From Rossellomorea sp. y25 (GTDB taxonomy: Bacteria; Bacillota; Bacilli; Bacillales; Bacillaceae_B), in the NCBI RefSeq assembly GCF_038049935.1, contig NZ_CP145886.1, forward strand, positions 1,302,001-1,366,000: a stretch of 64,000 bases of DNA, written 5' to 3'. Below the pieces are notes generated by a model. That model had not been told where the DNA came from, made no database searches, and saw nothing but the letters and a program-made list of their open reading frames with translations. Each line of letters opens with the position of its first letter. Position 1 is the stretch's first letter. The position numbers and the translations under genes are program-made. Shown here piece by piece: positions 8,198-16,559 of the stretch.

Positions 8198-8900
8198 ATT
8201 TATACAAATAGATCTTAATGTGCTCTTGTTTATCAATCGTGGCAAGTAATACATCGTGCACGGTGACATTGTAAAGGGTCTTTAGCTGATCATGCAGCCA
8301 GTTTTCATCCTTATCAAGCTCGAGTAAGAGAGTTTGATTAATTTTCCGATCTTCAATAACGGGCATGGGGAGATCGAACCCCTTTGGAGACAGGGATAGG
8401 TCCTTTTGAGTCACAGGCTGGTATTGGGGTTTGAGAAATATGGAGATTTCTCCGCCGGTTTCCCATAGGGCCAACGCCACCTTCTCAACTTCCTCGGTCT
8501 GCTGCTTTCTTAATTCAGACAAAAGGCTGTCTAAGGGTACTCGTGCTTTCTTGAGATTTTGATATAGGATTTCCCCATTATCGATCAATGGAATGGGGGA
8601 GGGGTCAAGTATTTTTCGTATGAAGGTTGAATGTAGACTGAGGTATACCCCAATCAGATAGAGAGCCACCAATGTACCCATGGTGAGCATGGAGCCTTTC
8701 AATCCCAGTCCTTCGTCCGATAATGGGTGAGCCATGATGTTCCCTATTAAGAGTGCCATAACAAAATCAAGGAACCTTAACTGTGAAATCGATCGTTGCC
8801 CCATTAATTTAGCTATGACAATTAGGAACATAAAGCCAAAAATAGCGCGTAAAATCCATTCCAGGGAAGTCAACGATTCCTGACTCATAAAGAAATCCAA
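8196..8900 (-). CDS. DUF421 membrane protein (YetF/YrbG family)
   Basis: A 234-residue protein with three N-terminal membrane segments (roughly residues 13-35, 43-60, 68-90) followed by a soluble C-terminal region with the DUF421 pattern: GQRSISQLRFLDFVMALLIGNIMAHPLSD early on and GEILYQNLKKARVPLDSLLSELRKQ centrally. B. subtilis has several paralogues of this type; some are sporulation proteins, and no biochemical role is firmly known. The start is TTG, preferred because AAGGAC lies eight bases upstream while the ATG four codons later has none. It is monocistronic between two terminators. Confidence 0.82.
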   Translation of the reverse strand: MDFFMSQESLTSLEWILRAIFGFMFLIVIAKLMGQRSISQLRFLDFVMALLIGNIMAHPLSDEGLGLKGSMLTMGTLVALYLIGVYLSLHSTFIRKILDPSPIPLIDNGEILYQNLKKARVPLDSLLSELRKQQTEEVEKVALALWETGGEISIFLKPQYQPVTQKDLSLSPKGFDLPMPVIEDRKINQTLLLELDKDENWLHDQLKTLYNVTVHDVLLATIDKQEHIKIYLYK

Positions 8901-8963
8901 ACGAACACGTCCTTACTTCTTTCAACTGCCATATAGTATCCCCAAAAGATTCTTCCATAAAAC

Positions 8964-8994
8964 AAAAAAGATGCCTACATATGTAAGCATCTTT
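8964..8994 (-). terminator. Terminator of the TerC-family gene
   Basis: A nearly perfect palindrome AAAGATGC-TACATATGTA-GCATCTTT (two single-base asymmetries) followed on the minus strand by six T residues, directly downstream of the TerC-type gene. Confidence 0.85.
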
Positions 8995-8999
8995 CATGA

Positions 9000-9725
9000 C
9001 TATGCGTTATATTGTTCAACGTTCCCATTATGAGCTGCTTCTGCACGCTTATTGACTAAATAACCTACAAGTAATACGGCAACAGTCAACCCAATCGTGA
9101 TAGCATAAGTGATTGGACCATGATGGATATTGAGTAAATGTAGGAATTTCTCGTCTCGAACAATCATTTCCCCTGCTGTGAAAGCAAGGATCCCAGCTCC
9201 AAGGTAAGCGATCCAACGGTACTTCTCAAGTACTCTGACAATCGCCTTTGATCCGAAAATCATGATCGGAATCGAGATGAATACTCCAAGTGCAATCATA
9301 CCGATATGTCCATGTGCTGCACCAGCGACGGCCACAACGTTATCAAGGCTCATGACAGCATCTGCGATGATGATGGTTGTGATTGCTTGTCTAAGTCCGG
9401 TGTGAGATTTAATATTGGCTTCTCCTTCACCTTCGACCAGTACCTTGTAAGCGATCCATAAAAGAAGGACCCCGCCGATCAGATGAACATAAGGGATTTT
9501 TAATAAGTAAACAATAATGGCAGCAAAGAAAATGCGCAGGATGACAGCTCCTGCTGTTCCCCAGAAAATCGCTCTGTTTTGATGTTCTTTCGGTAATCCT
9601 CTCGTTGCCATGGCGATGACAATCGCGTTATCCCCGGAAAGTATGATATCGATTGCAATGATTTTTAATAGTGCAATGATGGCTCCAGATGAGATGGCAA
9701 GTCCAAGTGGAAATAAGAAATCCAT
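9000..9725 (-). CDS. TerC family integral membrane protein (YjbE-like)
   Basis: A 241-residue protein with about seven membrane segments and the paired TerC signatures DIILSGDNAIVIAMA (near residues 25-39) and DAVMSLDNVVAVAG (near 121-134), whose aspartates are thought to bind metal. Bacillus TerC-family proteins MeeF and MeeY export manganese to secreted metalloenzymes; this protein is shorter and most like YjbE. GGAGGA precedes the ATG. No yybP-ykoY manganese riboswitch is recognisable in the upstream 150 bases, unlike the ykoY branch. The exact ion and role remain inference. Confidence 0.83.
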   Translation of the reverse strand: MDFLFPLGLAISSGAIIALLKIIAIDIILSGDNAIVIAMATRGLPKEHQNRAIFWGTAGAVILRIFFAAIIVYLLKIPYVHLIGGVLLLWIAYKVLVEGEGEANIKSHTGLRQAITTIIIADAVMSLDNVVAVAGAAHGHIGMIALGVFISIPIMIFGSKAIVRVLEKYRWIAYLGAGILAFTAGEMIVRDEKFLHLLNIHHGPITYAITIGLTVAVLLVGYLVNKRAEAAHNGNVEQYNA

Positions 9726-9887
9726 ATTCAGTTCCTCCTTGATTCTACTAAACTATGAACGAAACACTAACTTATCTATAGTATCACAATTGATGGAATT
9801 TTGAACGGCTATTATTTCTAAGATAAATATTTCCAATTTATGCTTGTACTATTTAATCAATGAAGGATAAGTACCTATAATGAAAGG

Positions 9888-9931
9888 AAAGCTCCATCTC
9901 ACTTTTACCAGGAGATGAAGCTTTGTTTTTT
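9888..9931 (+). terminator. Terminator-like hairpin with no gene upstream
   Basis: AAAGCTCCATCTC and GAGATG-A-AGCTTT pair, followed by GTTTTTTG on the plus strand. No plus-strand gene ends here: the preceding 160 bases are non-coding. It may end a short non-coding RNA or be a relic. Confidence 0.55.
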
Positions 9932-9994
9932 GATGTTTTTCTTTTTAGGCTCTTTTCGTAAAGTTTGTTGCTTATTGTAGAGGAGAAAGTAATA

Positions 9995-10120
9995 GTTGAT
10001 TTCCGCTCCAGGATGCTCGCTTTCCGCGGGGCTGGCGGTGAGCCTCATCGGCTGCGCCTCCGGGGTCTCACCTGTCCAGCTATTCCCGCAGGAGTCGAGC
10101 ATCCTTCCGCTCCAATCAAC
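9995..10120. repeat. 126-bp Bacillus-type palindromic intergenic element 1
   Basis: The ends form a long inverted repeat: GTTGATT...GGATGCTCG on the left mirrors CGAGCATCC...AATCAAC on the right, with CCGCTCC nested in both. The interior carries GAGCCTC and CGGGGTCTC (10040-10069). G+C is well above the flanks. From memory, near-identical elements are abundant between genes in many Bacillaceae genomes; their function is unknown. It lies in the 750-base gene-free stretch between the TerC gene and the low-complexity protein. Confidence 0.8.
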
Positions 10121-10281
10121 TTTCTGAGCATGAATTCTTAACGGAAAACAATTAAAACAAGAATTTTAACAAACAATCTCATTTAAGGTAAGTAGAGATT
10201 GATTTTCCTTTTAAGGAAGAAGGATTATTTTTTTCTAGTTTCTTGCACCCCTTGAAGCTCTGTCATGAAAATACTGTTAAA

Positions 10282-10400
10282 GATGGTGAGGGGAACTGCG
10301 CAGATTCCTGCGGATTTTGGGCGTGCCGAGACCCCGTTCGGCTAAGCTGAGGAGGCTCGGCCGAACGCTAGCTGCAAGCGGAGCAGTTCCCCTCACCATC
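10282..10400. repeat. 119-bp palindromic intergenic element 2 with 18-bp perfect ends
   Basis: GATGGTGAGGGGAACTGC (10282-10299) is perfectly inverted at 10383-10400. The interior contains GAGACCCCG (10328-10336) and GAGGCTC (10352-10358), the same module as element 1 but in the opposite orientation. A nested CGTTCGGC...GCCGAACG hairpin gives a cruciform shape. It contains no plausible gene. Confidence 0.75.
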
Positions 10401-10478
10401 CAGCATAAACTGGTTGTCAGAGCCCTGGCAGATTCTATGTTAGAAAACAACAATCTTTGTGAAAAGAGCTTTCTTTTA

Positions 10479-10787
10479 TTAAGGTTGCGGGTAGGGAGGT
10501 GGATATGGGTAAGGGTACGGATATGGGTAAGGATAAGCTGGAACCGGTACAGGGTAAGGACCCGGTGAAGCTGCAGCCCCCACAGCTAAGCCAGTAACCG
10601 TTCCCGCCGCAAATCCAGGATAGTAGCCACCTCCGTGATAACCCCAGTTCCCTCCGTGATTCCAATTTCCTCCCTGGTTCCAACTTGTTCCGTGGCCCCA
10701 AGTGGCGTGCCCGTGTCCATTGCCCCAGCTCGCATGCCCTCCGCCTCCGTGTATCGGTCTGTCCATACTGAATGGTTGATTAAACAT
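10479..10787 (-). CDS. Low-complexity Gly/His/Trp-rich then Pro-Tyr-repeat protein
   Basis: A predicted 102-residue protein. Residues about 12-55 are rich in Gly, His, Trp and Asn (repeats like NWNHGGNWGYHGGG), followed by a short hydrophobic alanine/valine stretch and a C-terminal run of Pro-Tyr/Pro-Val dipeptides. The start ATG at 10787 has AAAGGTGAG five bases upstream; a more upstream ATT-like start is unlikely. I do not recognise the family. Composition resembles spore coat or exosporium proteins, which are often Gly/His/Tyr/Pro-rich and cross-linkable, but no sporulation promoter was identified, so this is inference. Confidence 0.6.
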   Translation of the reverse strand: MFNQPFSMDRPIHGGGGHASWGNGHGHATWGHGTSWNQGGNWNHGGNWGYHGGGYYPGFAAGTVTGLAVGAAASPGPYPVPVPAYPYPYPYPYPYPPPYPQP

Positions 10788-10931
10788 TGCTCTCACCTTT
10801 CTCAATATCAAGAAGTTGCTTTATCATATGTGGATTTTTTGAAAGGGTTTAATTAGTTTTAGCCGATAAATAAGACATAAGTCAATTCCGTGAACTTTAT
10901 AAACAATATACCCACAAAGTTTCTTTTGCCG

Positions 10932-10950
10932 TTTATTTACGATTTATTTA
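10932..10950 (+). promoter_or_regulatory. Direct TTTATTTA repeats, candidate response-regulator site
   Basis: TTTATTTA occurs at 10932-10939 and again at 10943-10950, 11 bases apart (about one helical turn) and 20 bases upstream of the tct -10 hexamer. This spacing suits binding by the adjacent CitT-type response regulator, but no binding data or consensus supports it directly. Confidence 0.35.
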
Positions 10951-10969
10951 AATAAGTTTCTGAATTTTC

Positions 10970-10988
10970 TATAATGAAAGCGTTACCA
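10970..10988 (+). promoter_or_regulatory. tct promoter -10 hexamer overlapped by a cre (CcpA) site
   Basis: TATAAT (10970-10975) is an ideal -10 hexamer but the -35 region is poor, as expected for an activated promoter. TGAAAGCGTTACCA (10975-10988) fits the catabolite responsive element consensus TGWAANCGNTNWCA with one mismatch and would place CcpA across the start of transcription, giving glucose repression of the citrate-type transporter. Confidence 0.75.
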
Positions 10989-11014
10989 ATAATAATCAGA
11001 GGGGGAAATGGTTG

Positions 11015-12028
11015 ATGAAAATGAAAACAGGTATCATGGCTATTCTTTTATCAAGTTTATTAGTCGTAACCACTGCATGTGGGGGTTCCGATTCTGCAAG
11101 TAACGCCGAAAGTGATGGGGAATGGACCCCATCTAAACCAATTGAAGTCGTTGCTCCTGCTGGTGCTGGTGGAGGATGGGATACGACGGCCAGGACTGTT
11201 TCAAAGGTAATGGAGGAACAGAAAATCATTGAAGAGCGTATGGCTGTAGTCAATAAACCAGGTGGAGGAGGTTCTGTCGGCTGGTCATATATCGATAGTA
11301 AAAAAGGGGATAACCACACGATGTTCGTCACGTCTCCACCGATGTTCTTTGTTCCCCTTAACGGACAGTCGACATTGTCTCACAAAGACTTCACACCTAT
11401 AGCCGGGGTGATCGCTGACTATGCAGCCTTTGTGGTAGACGCGAATTCACCTTACGATACGATGAATGATCTTGTCGATGCATTAAAAAAGGATCCGACA
11501 TCAGTATCCATTGTGGGGGTTTCTTCACCGGGAAGCATGGATCACATGCAGTTCGTAAAAGCGGTTAAGGCAGCGGGGGTAGATGTTAAAAAGCTGAAAT
11601 ATGTTTCGGCTCAAGACGGATCTGGGATGAGCATGCTTCTCGGAGGAAAAGTGGATGTGTACTCCACTGGCCTTGCGGAAGCTTCTGAACAAGCTCGTGC
11701 AGGTAAGGTGAAGGTTCTGGCGATTACAGCTCCCGAACGTTTGGAAGGAGATACGGTTTCAGAATTCCCGACGTTAAAAGAACAAGGGATTGATGATGAA
11801 TTTGTTGTATGGCGTGGATTCTTAGGTCCAAAGGATATGGATCCCGATGCCGTTGCTTATTATGAGAAAGCGTTTAAAGACATGATCGAAACGGAACAGT
11901 GGAAGGAAATGCGGGACAAGTTTGGCTGGACGGACAACTACATGTCTTCAGAAGAGTTCAGTACCTTCCTGGATGAAGAGTACAAAGAAATTGAAGCATT
12001 AATGGAGGAAATCGGCTTGAAAAAATAA
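11015..12028 (+). CDS. tctC: Tripartite tricarboxylate transporter substrate-binding lipoprotein TctC
   Basis: A 337-residue TctC/Bug-family solute receptor. The N-terminus is a lipoprotein signal with lipobox VTTAC (cysteine at residue 22) and an acidic linker; the mature part has the Bug motifs KPIEVVAPAGAGGGWDTTAR and NKPGGGGSVGW, which bind the carboxylate. It hands tricarboxylates such as citrate to the TctAB membrane pair. The ATG at 11015 is chosen because GAGGGGG lies nine bases upstream; a TTG one codon earlier is possible. First gene of tctCBA, with a cre site at the promoter and a citrate/malate-type sensor system facing it. Confidence 0.92.
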   Translation: MKMKTGIMAILLSSLLVVTTACGGSDSASNAESDGEWTPSKPIEVVAPAGAGGGWDTTARTVSKVMEEQKIIEERMAVVNKPGGGGSVGWSYIDSKKGDNHTMFVTSPPMFFVPLNGQSTLSHKDFTPIAGVIADYAAFVVDANSPYDTMNDLVDALKKDPTSVSIVGVSSPGSMDHMQFVKAVKAAGVDVKKLKYVSAQDGSGMSMLLGGKVDVYSTGLAEASEQARAGKVKVLAITAPERLEGDTVSEFPTLKEQGIDDEFVVWRGFLGPKDMDPDAVAYYEKAFKDMIETEQWKEMRDKFGWTDNYMSSEEFSTFLDEEYKEIEALMEEIGLKK

Positions 12029-12035
12029 TAAGGCC

Positions 12036-12056
12036 AGGAGCAGAACATCTGCTCCT
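12036..12056 (+). other. Intercistronic stem-loop after tctC
   Basis: AGGAGCAGA and TCTGCTCCT form a perfect 9-bp stem with a three-base loop, followed by TCCTTTTCTTG. Weak T-tract: probably a partial terminator or 3'-end stabiliser that keeps the receptor mRNA in excess over tctBA. Confidence 0.65.
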
Positions 12057-12083
12057 TCCTTTTCTTGATTAGGAGTGAATCAC

Positions 12084-12542
12084 ATGAGAACCAAACCAGA
12101 TCGAATCATCTCAATACTTTTACTAGTTTTTGCTGGAATCTATTTAGCTCTCAGCTTTCAGCTTCCTGCATTTCCATACGCCATCATCGATAGTGACGTC
12201 CTTCCGAAGGGGCTTGGATTCCTGCTCATTATTTTGGCGGTTGTTTTGTTCTTCCAGGCGAAGGATGATACAGAAGAAGATAAGAAAAGACGTTATGTCA
12301 AAAAAGAAGATGTCATCATTCTTTTATCGGTATTAGGAGCACTGCTCATATATATTTTTTTACTTGAACCGCTCGGATTTTTATTATCTACTATTCTATT
12401 TTTGTTGGTCATCCCGTTTGTATTGGGCTTTAGAAAGAAACTCACAACGGTATTAGTGGCCTTTCTATTTTCAGGCATCATGTATTATTCATTTAACTAT
12501 TTACTCAACATTACATTACCACAGGGGATTCTACCCTTTTAG
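12084..12542 (+). CDS. tctB: Tripartite tricarboxylate transporter small membrane subunit TctB
   Basis: A 152-residue protein with four hydrophobic segments (roughly residues 8-28, 40-57, 73-95 and 100-145, the last one a pair), the usual TctB layout. A charged loop (residues about 58-72, DDTEEDKKRRYVKKED) separates segments two and three. TctB partners TctA in a sodium- or proton-coupled carboxylate importer. The ATG at 12084 is set by AGGAG eight bases upstream. The stop TAG is embedded in the ribosome site of tctA, so the two are coupled. Confidence 0.85.
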   Translation: MRTKPDRIISILLLVFAGIYLALSFQLPAFPYAIIDSDVLPKGLGFLLIILAVVLFFQAKDDTEEDKKRRYVKKEDVIILLSVLGALLIYIFLLEPLGFLLSTILFLLVIPFVLGFRKKLTTVLVAFLFSGIMYYSFNYLLNITLPQGILPF

Positions 12543-12554
12543 GAGGTGACGGGC

Positions 12555-14069
12555 ATGATTGAAAGTATATTATATGGATTTCAAGTAGCATTCACCCCGG
12601 AAAATTTATTTTTCGCATTTATAGGGGTGTTGGCTGGTACGATCATCGGGATGCTGCCTGGATTGGGTCCAATCAGTGCCATTGCCATCATGATTCCCCT
12701 AAGTTATGGGATGTCGCCGGCTTCCGCATTGATCCTGATGGCAGGGGTTTATTATGGTGCCGTGTTTGGCGGCTCGACTTCTTCTATTCTATTAAATGCC
12801 CCCGGTATCTCAGGGACAGTGGCAACAGCATTTGACGGATATCCCATGGCAAAGCAGGGGAAGGCAGGCAAAGCACTCGCCATAGCCGCCATATCGTCTT
12901 TTGCGGGTGGAACAATAAGTGTGGTGGCACTTATGCTGGTCGCTCCTTATATGGCCAAGCTTGCCATTACGTTTGGTCCTACTGAGTATTTCGCATTGAT
13001 GCTTCTGGGCCTGACAGCGATATCCAGCTTATCCGAAGGGTCCACCAATAAAGCACTGATCTCGGCGACGATTGGATTGATCATCGCAACTGTCGGGATT
13101 GATCAGCAAACAGGTACACAGCGTTTCACATTCGGAAACCCGGGTTTATTAGAGGGGATCGACTTTCTGATCATTGCTTTAGGATTATTTGCACTATCCG
13201 AGGTTTGTCAGTTAATTATCTCACGGAATGAAAATACGTTGAAAGGGAAGAGTGCTGTTGGCAGTTTAAAGCTTGAGAAGAAGGAATTAAAGGAGATGGC
13301 AGGACCGATTGGCCGTCATTCCGTCCTTGGTTTTATTTTGGGAGTCCTGCCTGGAGCCGGGGCTACGATCGCTTCATTCCTTTCCTATATTTCGGAGAAA
13401 CGTTTATCTAAAGAGCCCTCTTCTTTTGGGAAAGGGAATATCAAGGGGTTAGCTGCGCCGGAAACGTCCAATAATGCTGCGACAAGCGGGGCATTCGTTC
13501 CCTTGTTAACATTAGGGATACCAGGGTCTGGAACCACTGCTGTATTACTTGGTGCCTTACTTGTTGTAGGGGTGCAGCCCGGTCCATTGATGCTTCAGGA
13601 TCACCCGGACGTTTTCTGGGGAGTCATCGCAAGTATGTATATCGGGAATCTTTTCCTATTGATACTTAACTTGCCGCTCATCCCGGTACTGGCAAAAATC
13701 TTATATATTCCGAAGCAGCTGTTGATCGCTTTGATCATTGTGTTCTGTTTAATAGGGGTATACGCAGTCAGCTTCAACACGTTCCATCTGTATTTGCTTG
13801 TAGGATTTGGCGTGTTAGGGTATTTATTGAAAATGTTTAAATTCCCTGCGCCTCCGTTTATTCTCGCATTTATACTGGGGGGAATGATGGAGCAATCGTT
13901 CAGACAGGCGATGACAATATCAAACGGTTCTTACAGTGTGTTTTTTCAAAGTAATATCACCATCGGATTACTGATTGTTTCATTCCTTTCACTTGTTCTC
14001 CCTACCATTTTAGGATTTACGAAAAGAGGAAAGGCCACGGAAAGTCATGATCTGAAGAAAGAAGCATGA
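12555..14069 (+). CDS. tctA: Tripartite tricarboxylate transporter large membrane subunit TctA
   Basis: A 504-residue protein with about twelve membrane segments and the two TctA signatures GMLPGLGPISAIAIMIPLSYG (near residues 33-53) and GVLPGAGATIASFLSY (near 260-275), which form the duplicated transport core. It imports citrate or a related tricarboxylate delivered by TctC. AGGAGGTGA lies five bases before the ATG, a near-perfect match to the 16S rRNA end, and overlaps the tctB stop. A 16-bp terminator hairpin follows. Confidence 0.92.
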   Translation: MIESILYGFQVAFTPENLFFAFIGVLAGTIIGMLPGLGPISAIAIMIPLSYGMSPASALILMAGVYYGAVFGGSTSSILLNAPGISGTVATAFDGYPMAKQGKAGKALAIAAISSFAGGTISVVALMLVAPYMAKLAITFGPTEYFALMLLGLTAISSLSEGSTNKALISATIGLIIATVGIDQQTGTQRFTFGNPGLLEGIDFLIIALGLFALSEVCQLIISRNENTLKGKSAVGSLKLEKKELKEMAGPIGRHSVLGFILGVLPGAGATIASFLSYISEKRLSKEPSSFGKGNIKGLAAPETSNNAATSGAFVPLLTLGIPGSGTTAVLLGALLVVGVQPGPLMLQDHPDVFWGVIASMYIGNLFLLILNLPLIPVLAKILYIPKQLLIALIIVFCLIGVYAVSFNTFHLYLLVGFGVLGYLLKMFKFPAPPFILAFILGGMMEQSFRQAMTISNGSYSVFFQSNITIGLLIVSFLSLVLPTILGFTKRGKATESHDLKKEA

Positions 14070-14071
14070 TC

Positions 14072-14116
14072 AATAGAAAAGCAGTGAAGCCCTGAATGCC
14101 TCACTGCTTTTCTATT
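14072..14116. terminator. Strong bidirectional terminator between tctA and the regulator gene
   Basis: AATAGAAAAGCAGTGA and TCACTGCTTTTCTATT form a perfect 16-bp stem with a 13-base loop. It lies between convergent operons and overlaps the response-regulator stop codon. Confidence 0.85.
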
Positions 14117-14807
14117 AAGCTTGAAAGAAATATTTTCTCTGAGGTCTCCCGACGCCTCCATATGTAAGCTCCACTTTAATCTTCTTTTGTGAAACAAGAT
14201 ACTCCAGATAGCGCCTGGCTGTTGTACGGGTCACGCCGACTTCCCCCGCCATTTCCTCAGCAGTATAGCCCAGGCTGTGATCGGTTTCTATCCGCTTAAG
14301 TATGGAATCCAATGTAATCGTATCGATCCCTTTCGGGGGGTGTTGGACGGTCTGAATGTTACTCGTGCTTTTCTTTCTACTGAACAAATTGTCCACTTCA
14401 TGTTGATTTTCGACTTGAGAATCATTCATTCTCTCTTTATAGTGTTGATATTTTAGTAGAGTATCCTGAAATCGGTTAAAGATGATGGGTTTCAGGATAT
14501 AATCGAATGCCCCGCCACGGATGGCATTGGAGATATGGTCGGTTTCCTTTGCTGCTGTGACGAGGATGACATCTGTGCTGCGATAATGCTTTCTGATCTC
14601 CCAGAGAAATTCACTGCCGGTCCCATCAGGAAAGTAGACGTCAAGTAAGATTAGATCAGGATTAACAACAGGTAAGACTTTCTTGGCTTCTGCGATGGTA
14701 GTGGCGATCCCGCCTACCTGAAATCCTTCCATTTGAGCAATGTACTGACTGTTGATCTCAGCTGTTTGAATATCATCTTCTATAATGAATACGTTCCACT
14801 TACGCAA
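14115..14807 (-). CDS. Response regulator, CitT/DcuR/MalR family
   Basis: A 230-residue two-domain regulator. The receiver domain (residues about 5-120) has acidic pocket EDD at 10-12, phospho-acceptor Asp56 in LILLDVYFPDG, and Lys near 107 in ILKPI. The C-terminal domain has a helix-turn-helix (GYTAEEMAGEVGVTRTTARRYLEYL), characteristic of regulators of citrate, malate and C4-dicarboxylate uptake. It lies 12 bases after the sensor kinase gene and converges on tctCBA, so activating tctCBA in response to extracellular tri- or dicarboxylate is the likely role. It could also act on targets outside the window. Confidence 0.88.
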   Translation of the reverse strand: MRKWNVFIIEDDIQTAEINSQYIAQMEGFQVGGIATTIAEAKKVLPVVNPDLILLDVYFPDGTGSEFLWEIRKHYRSTDVILVTAAKETDHISNAIRGGAFDYILKPIIFNRFQDTLLKYQHYKERMNDSQVENQHEVDNLFSRKKSTSNIQTVQHPPKGIDTITLDSILKRIETDHSLGYTAEEMAGEVGVTRTTARRYLEYLVSQKKIKVELTYGGVGRPQRKYFFQA

Positions 14808-14819
14808 TACTTTCTCCCC

Positions 14820-16403
14820 CTAATGTTGCTTTGGAATACTAATCGTAAACAAAGCGCCCCCAAGTTCACTATTTTCCACTGTCATGTAGCCGTTCAGGTG
14901 CTCCACACTTCGTTGCACCAGGTGAAGACCGATGCCCCTGTCTTTGCCGGCTTTTGTTGAATAACCCCTTTCAAATATTGAGTCTATATCCTGGATTCCT
15001 GCTCCGCTGTCTTCTATTTCAAAAATAAAATCATCACCTAAATCAGTCATAAACAATTGAACCCGCCTGTTATGAAATGGCCGGGATAAGACTTCTTCAA
15101 AGGCATTATCAAGAATGTTCCCAATGATGGTAATCAATTTTTCCTGCTGCACATCAATAAGTGGCGTTGTAATGGAGCTATCAGGATGAATCGAGAATGA
15201 GACCTTCAACTCTTGAGACCGATTATATTTTCCAATGATCAGCCCTGCCAGGACAGGATCAGGAACCGCTTTCAATAGAAATTGAATTAAGTCTTCATAT
15301 CCAGAGGATTCCTCCTGTATGAGGGCTAATGCCTCTTCGTGGTGATGAAGTTGAATGAGACCAGCAATCGTATTCAGTTTATTTCTGTATTCGTGGGTCT
15401 GTGAGCGCAATATACCCGCATATTCTTGCACCTGAGAAAGTTCCTTAGTGAGCTGATCGATTTCATCTTTTCTCCTGAAGCTCGCTACCACCCCGACGAT
15501 TTCTTCCTCTTCAAAAATAGGGAGCCTGTTGACGATGAGGTCATGATGATTTAATGAAATCTCATCATCCAGCTGGCTTTCCCGTGTTTTTAGGACATCC
15601 ATCATTTTCGTATCTGGGATGACTTCCAGAATATGTCTCCCTCTGTTGGAGGATTGATGATCAAGAGCCAGGATACTGTGGGCTTTAGCATTTATTTCCG
15701 TAATTGATCCATGTTGATCGATTGCGATGATTCCTTCCCGGACCGATTCGATGATCGCCCGCTTTTCCTTGAACTGCATGGCGATTTCAGCAGGTTCCAA
15801 ACCAAAAATCGCTTTTTTGATTCCTTTCCCTATAAAAAAGGAGCCGATGATTCCGATTAACAGAATGACGCCGACAAGTATCAGTACCCTAGTACGATAG
15901 GGAATGACGATGTCATGGATACTGTCTTCAAGAAATCCGACTGACACTACCCCGATGATTTCTTTTTGATCGTTTCTTATAGGAACCTTTCCTCTCACAG
16001 ATGGTCCTAATGATCCCCGTGCATGAGAAACATAAGATTCACCCCTTATTAAGGCTCTTTCATTGTCTCCACCGACCATCTTTTTCCCGAGCCGTTCAGG
16101 CATGGGGTGAGAGTATCGGACAGAGTCTCTATTGCCTACAACAATAAAGGTGGCCCCTGTTTCTTTTCGAATATCTTCTACCAGAGGCTGGATGATCTCC
16201 TCCGGCTGATTCGTCTTAAAGGCTTCGATTACAGCAGGCATCTTGGATACAGACTGTGCCACCGCCAAGGCTTGCTTTCCTTTCAAATCCGTCAGCGTGT
16301 CTGATAACATTCTAAAGAAAATAATCGACAGGGATAAAATCAAAATCGAAAGAAGTGCTAATACAATAACGATAATCTTAGATTGAAGTGAGAACTTTTT
16401 CAT
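14820..16403 (-). CDS. Sensor histidine kinase, CitA/DcuS/MalK family
   Basis: A 527-residue membrane kinase: membrane segment about 8-30, extracytoplasmic sensor domain of the single-Cache/PAS-like type (about 31-165), second segment about 168-190, cytoplasmic PAS domain (about 215-315), phosphoacceptor histidine in SQTHEYRNKLNTIAG, and an HATPase domain with NILDNAFEE, DSGAGI and GIGLHLV. This layout is shared by citrate and C4-dicarboxylate sensors. The start at 16403 is chosen because AAGGAA lies eight bases upstream; a longer N-terminal extension to 16469 lacks a ribosome site and would precede the membrane helix with unusual sequence. Expected ligand: a tricarboxylate. Confidence 0.88.
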   Translation of the reverse strand: MKKFSLQSKIIVIVLALLSILILSLSIIFFRMLSDTLTDLKGKQALAVAQSVSKMPAVIEAFKTNQPEEIIQPLVEDIRKETGATFIVVGNRDSVRYSHPMPERLGKKMVGGDNERALIRGESYVSHARGSLGPSVRGKVPIRNDQKEIIGVVSVGFLEDSIHDIVIPYRTRVLILVGVILLIGIIGSFFIGKGIKKAIFGLEPAEIAMQFKEKRAIIESVREGIIAIDQHGSITEINAKAHSILALDHQSSNRGRHILEVIPDTKMMDVLKTRESQLDDEISLNHHDLIVNRLPIFEEEEIVGVVASFRRKDEIDQLTKELSQVQEYAGILRSQTHEYRNKLNTIAGLIQLHHHEEALALIQEESSGYEDLIQFLLKAVPDPVLAGLIIGKYNRSQELKVSFSIHPDSSITTPLIDVQQEKLITIIGNILDNAFEEVLSRPFHNRRVQLFMTDLGDDFIFEIEDSGAGIQDIDSIFERGYSTKAGKDRGIGLHLVQRSVEHLNGYMTVENSELGGALFTISIPKQH

Positions 16404-16559
16404 CATGGGTTCCTTCTTTTCGGAAAATTCTATTATTACTAGAATAAAAGAGTTGATGGGTTTGTACAAGGGGAGATGAGAATCTACTATAGATGAGTTT
16501 TAAACATACAACACGTGGTATATGAAACATAGTACATGAAAGAGGAGGATTCAAACGTT

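Noticed and set aside
9726..9890. yybP-ykoY manganese riboswitch before the TerC-family gene
   Set aside because: None of the conserved riboswitch segments or a leader terminator is visible.
10317..10568. Open frame across palindromic element 2 and the low-complexity gene
   Set aside because: It starts inside the palindrome, has no ribosome site and is antisense to a better-supported gene.
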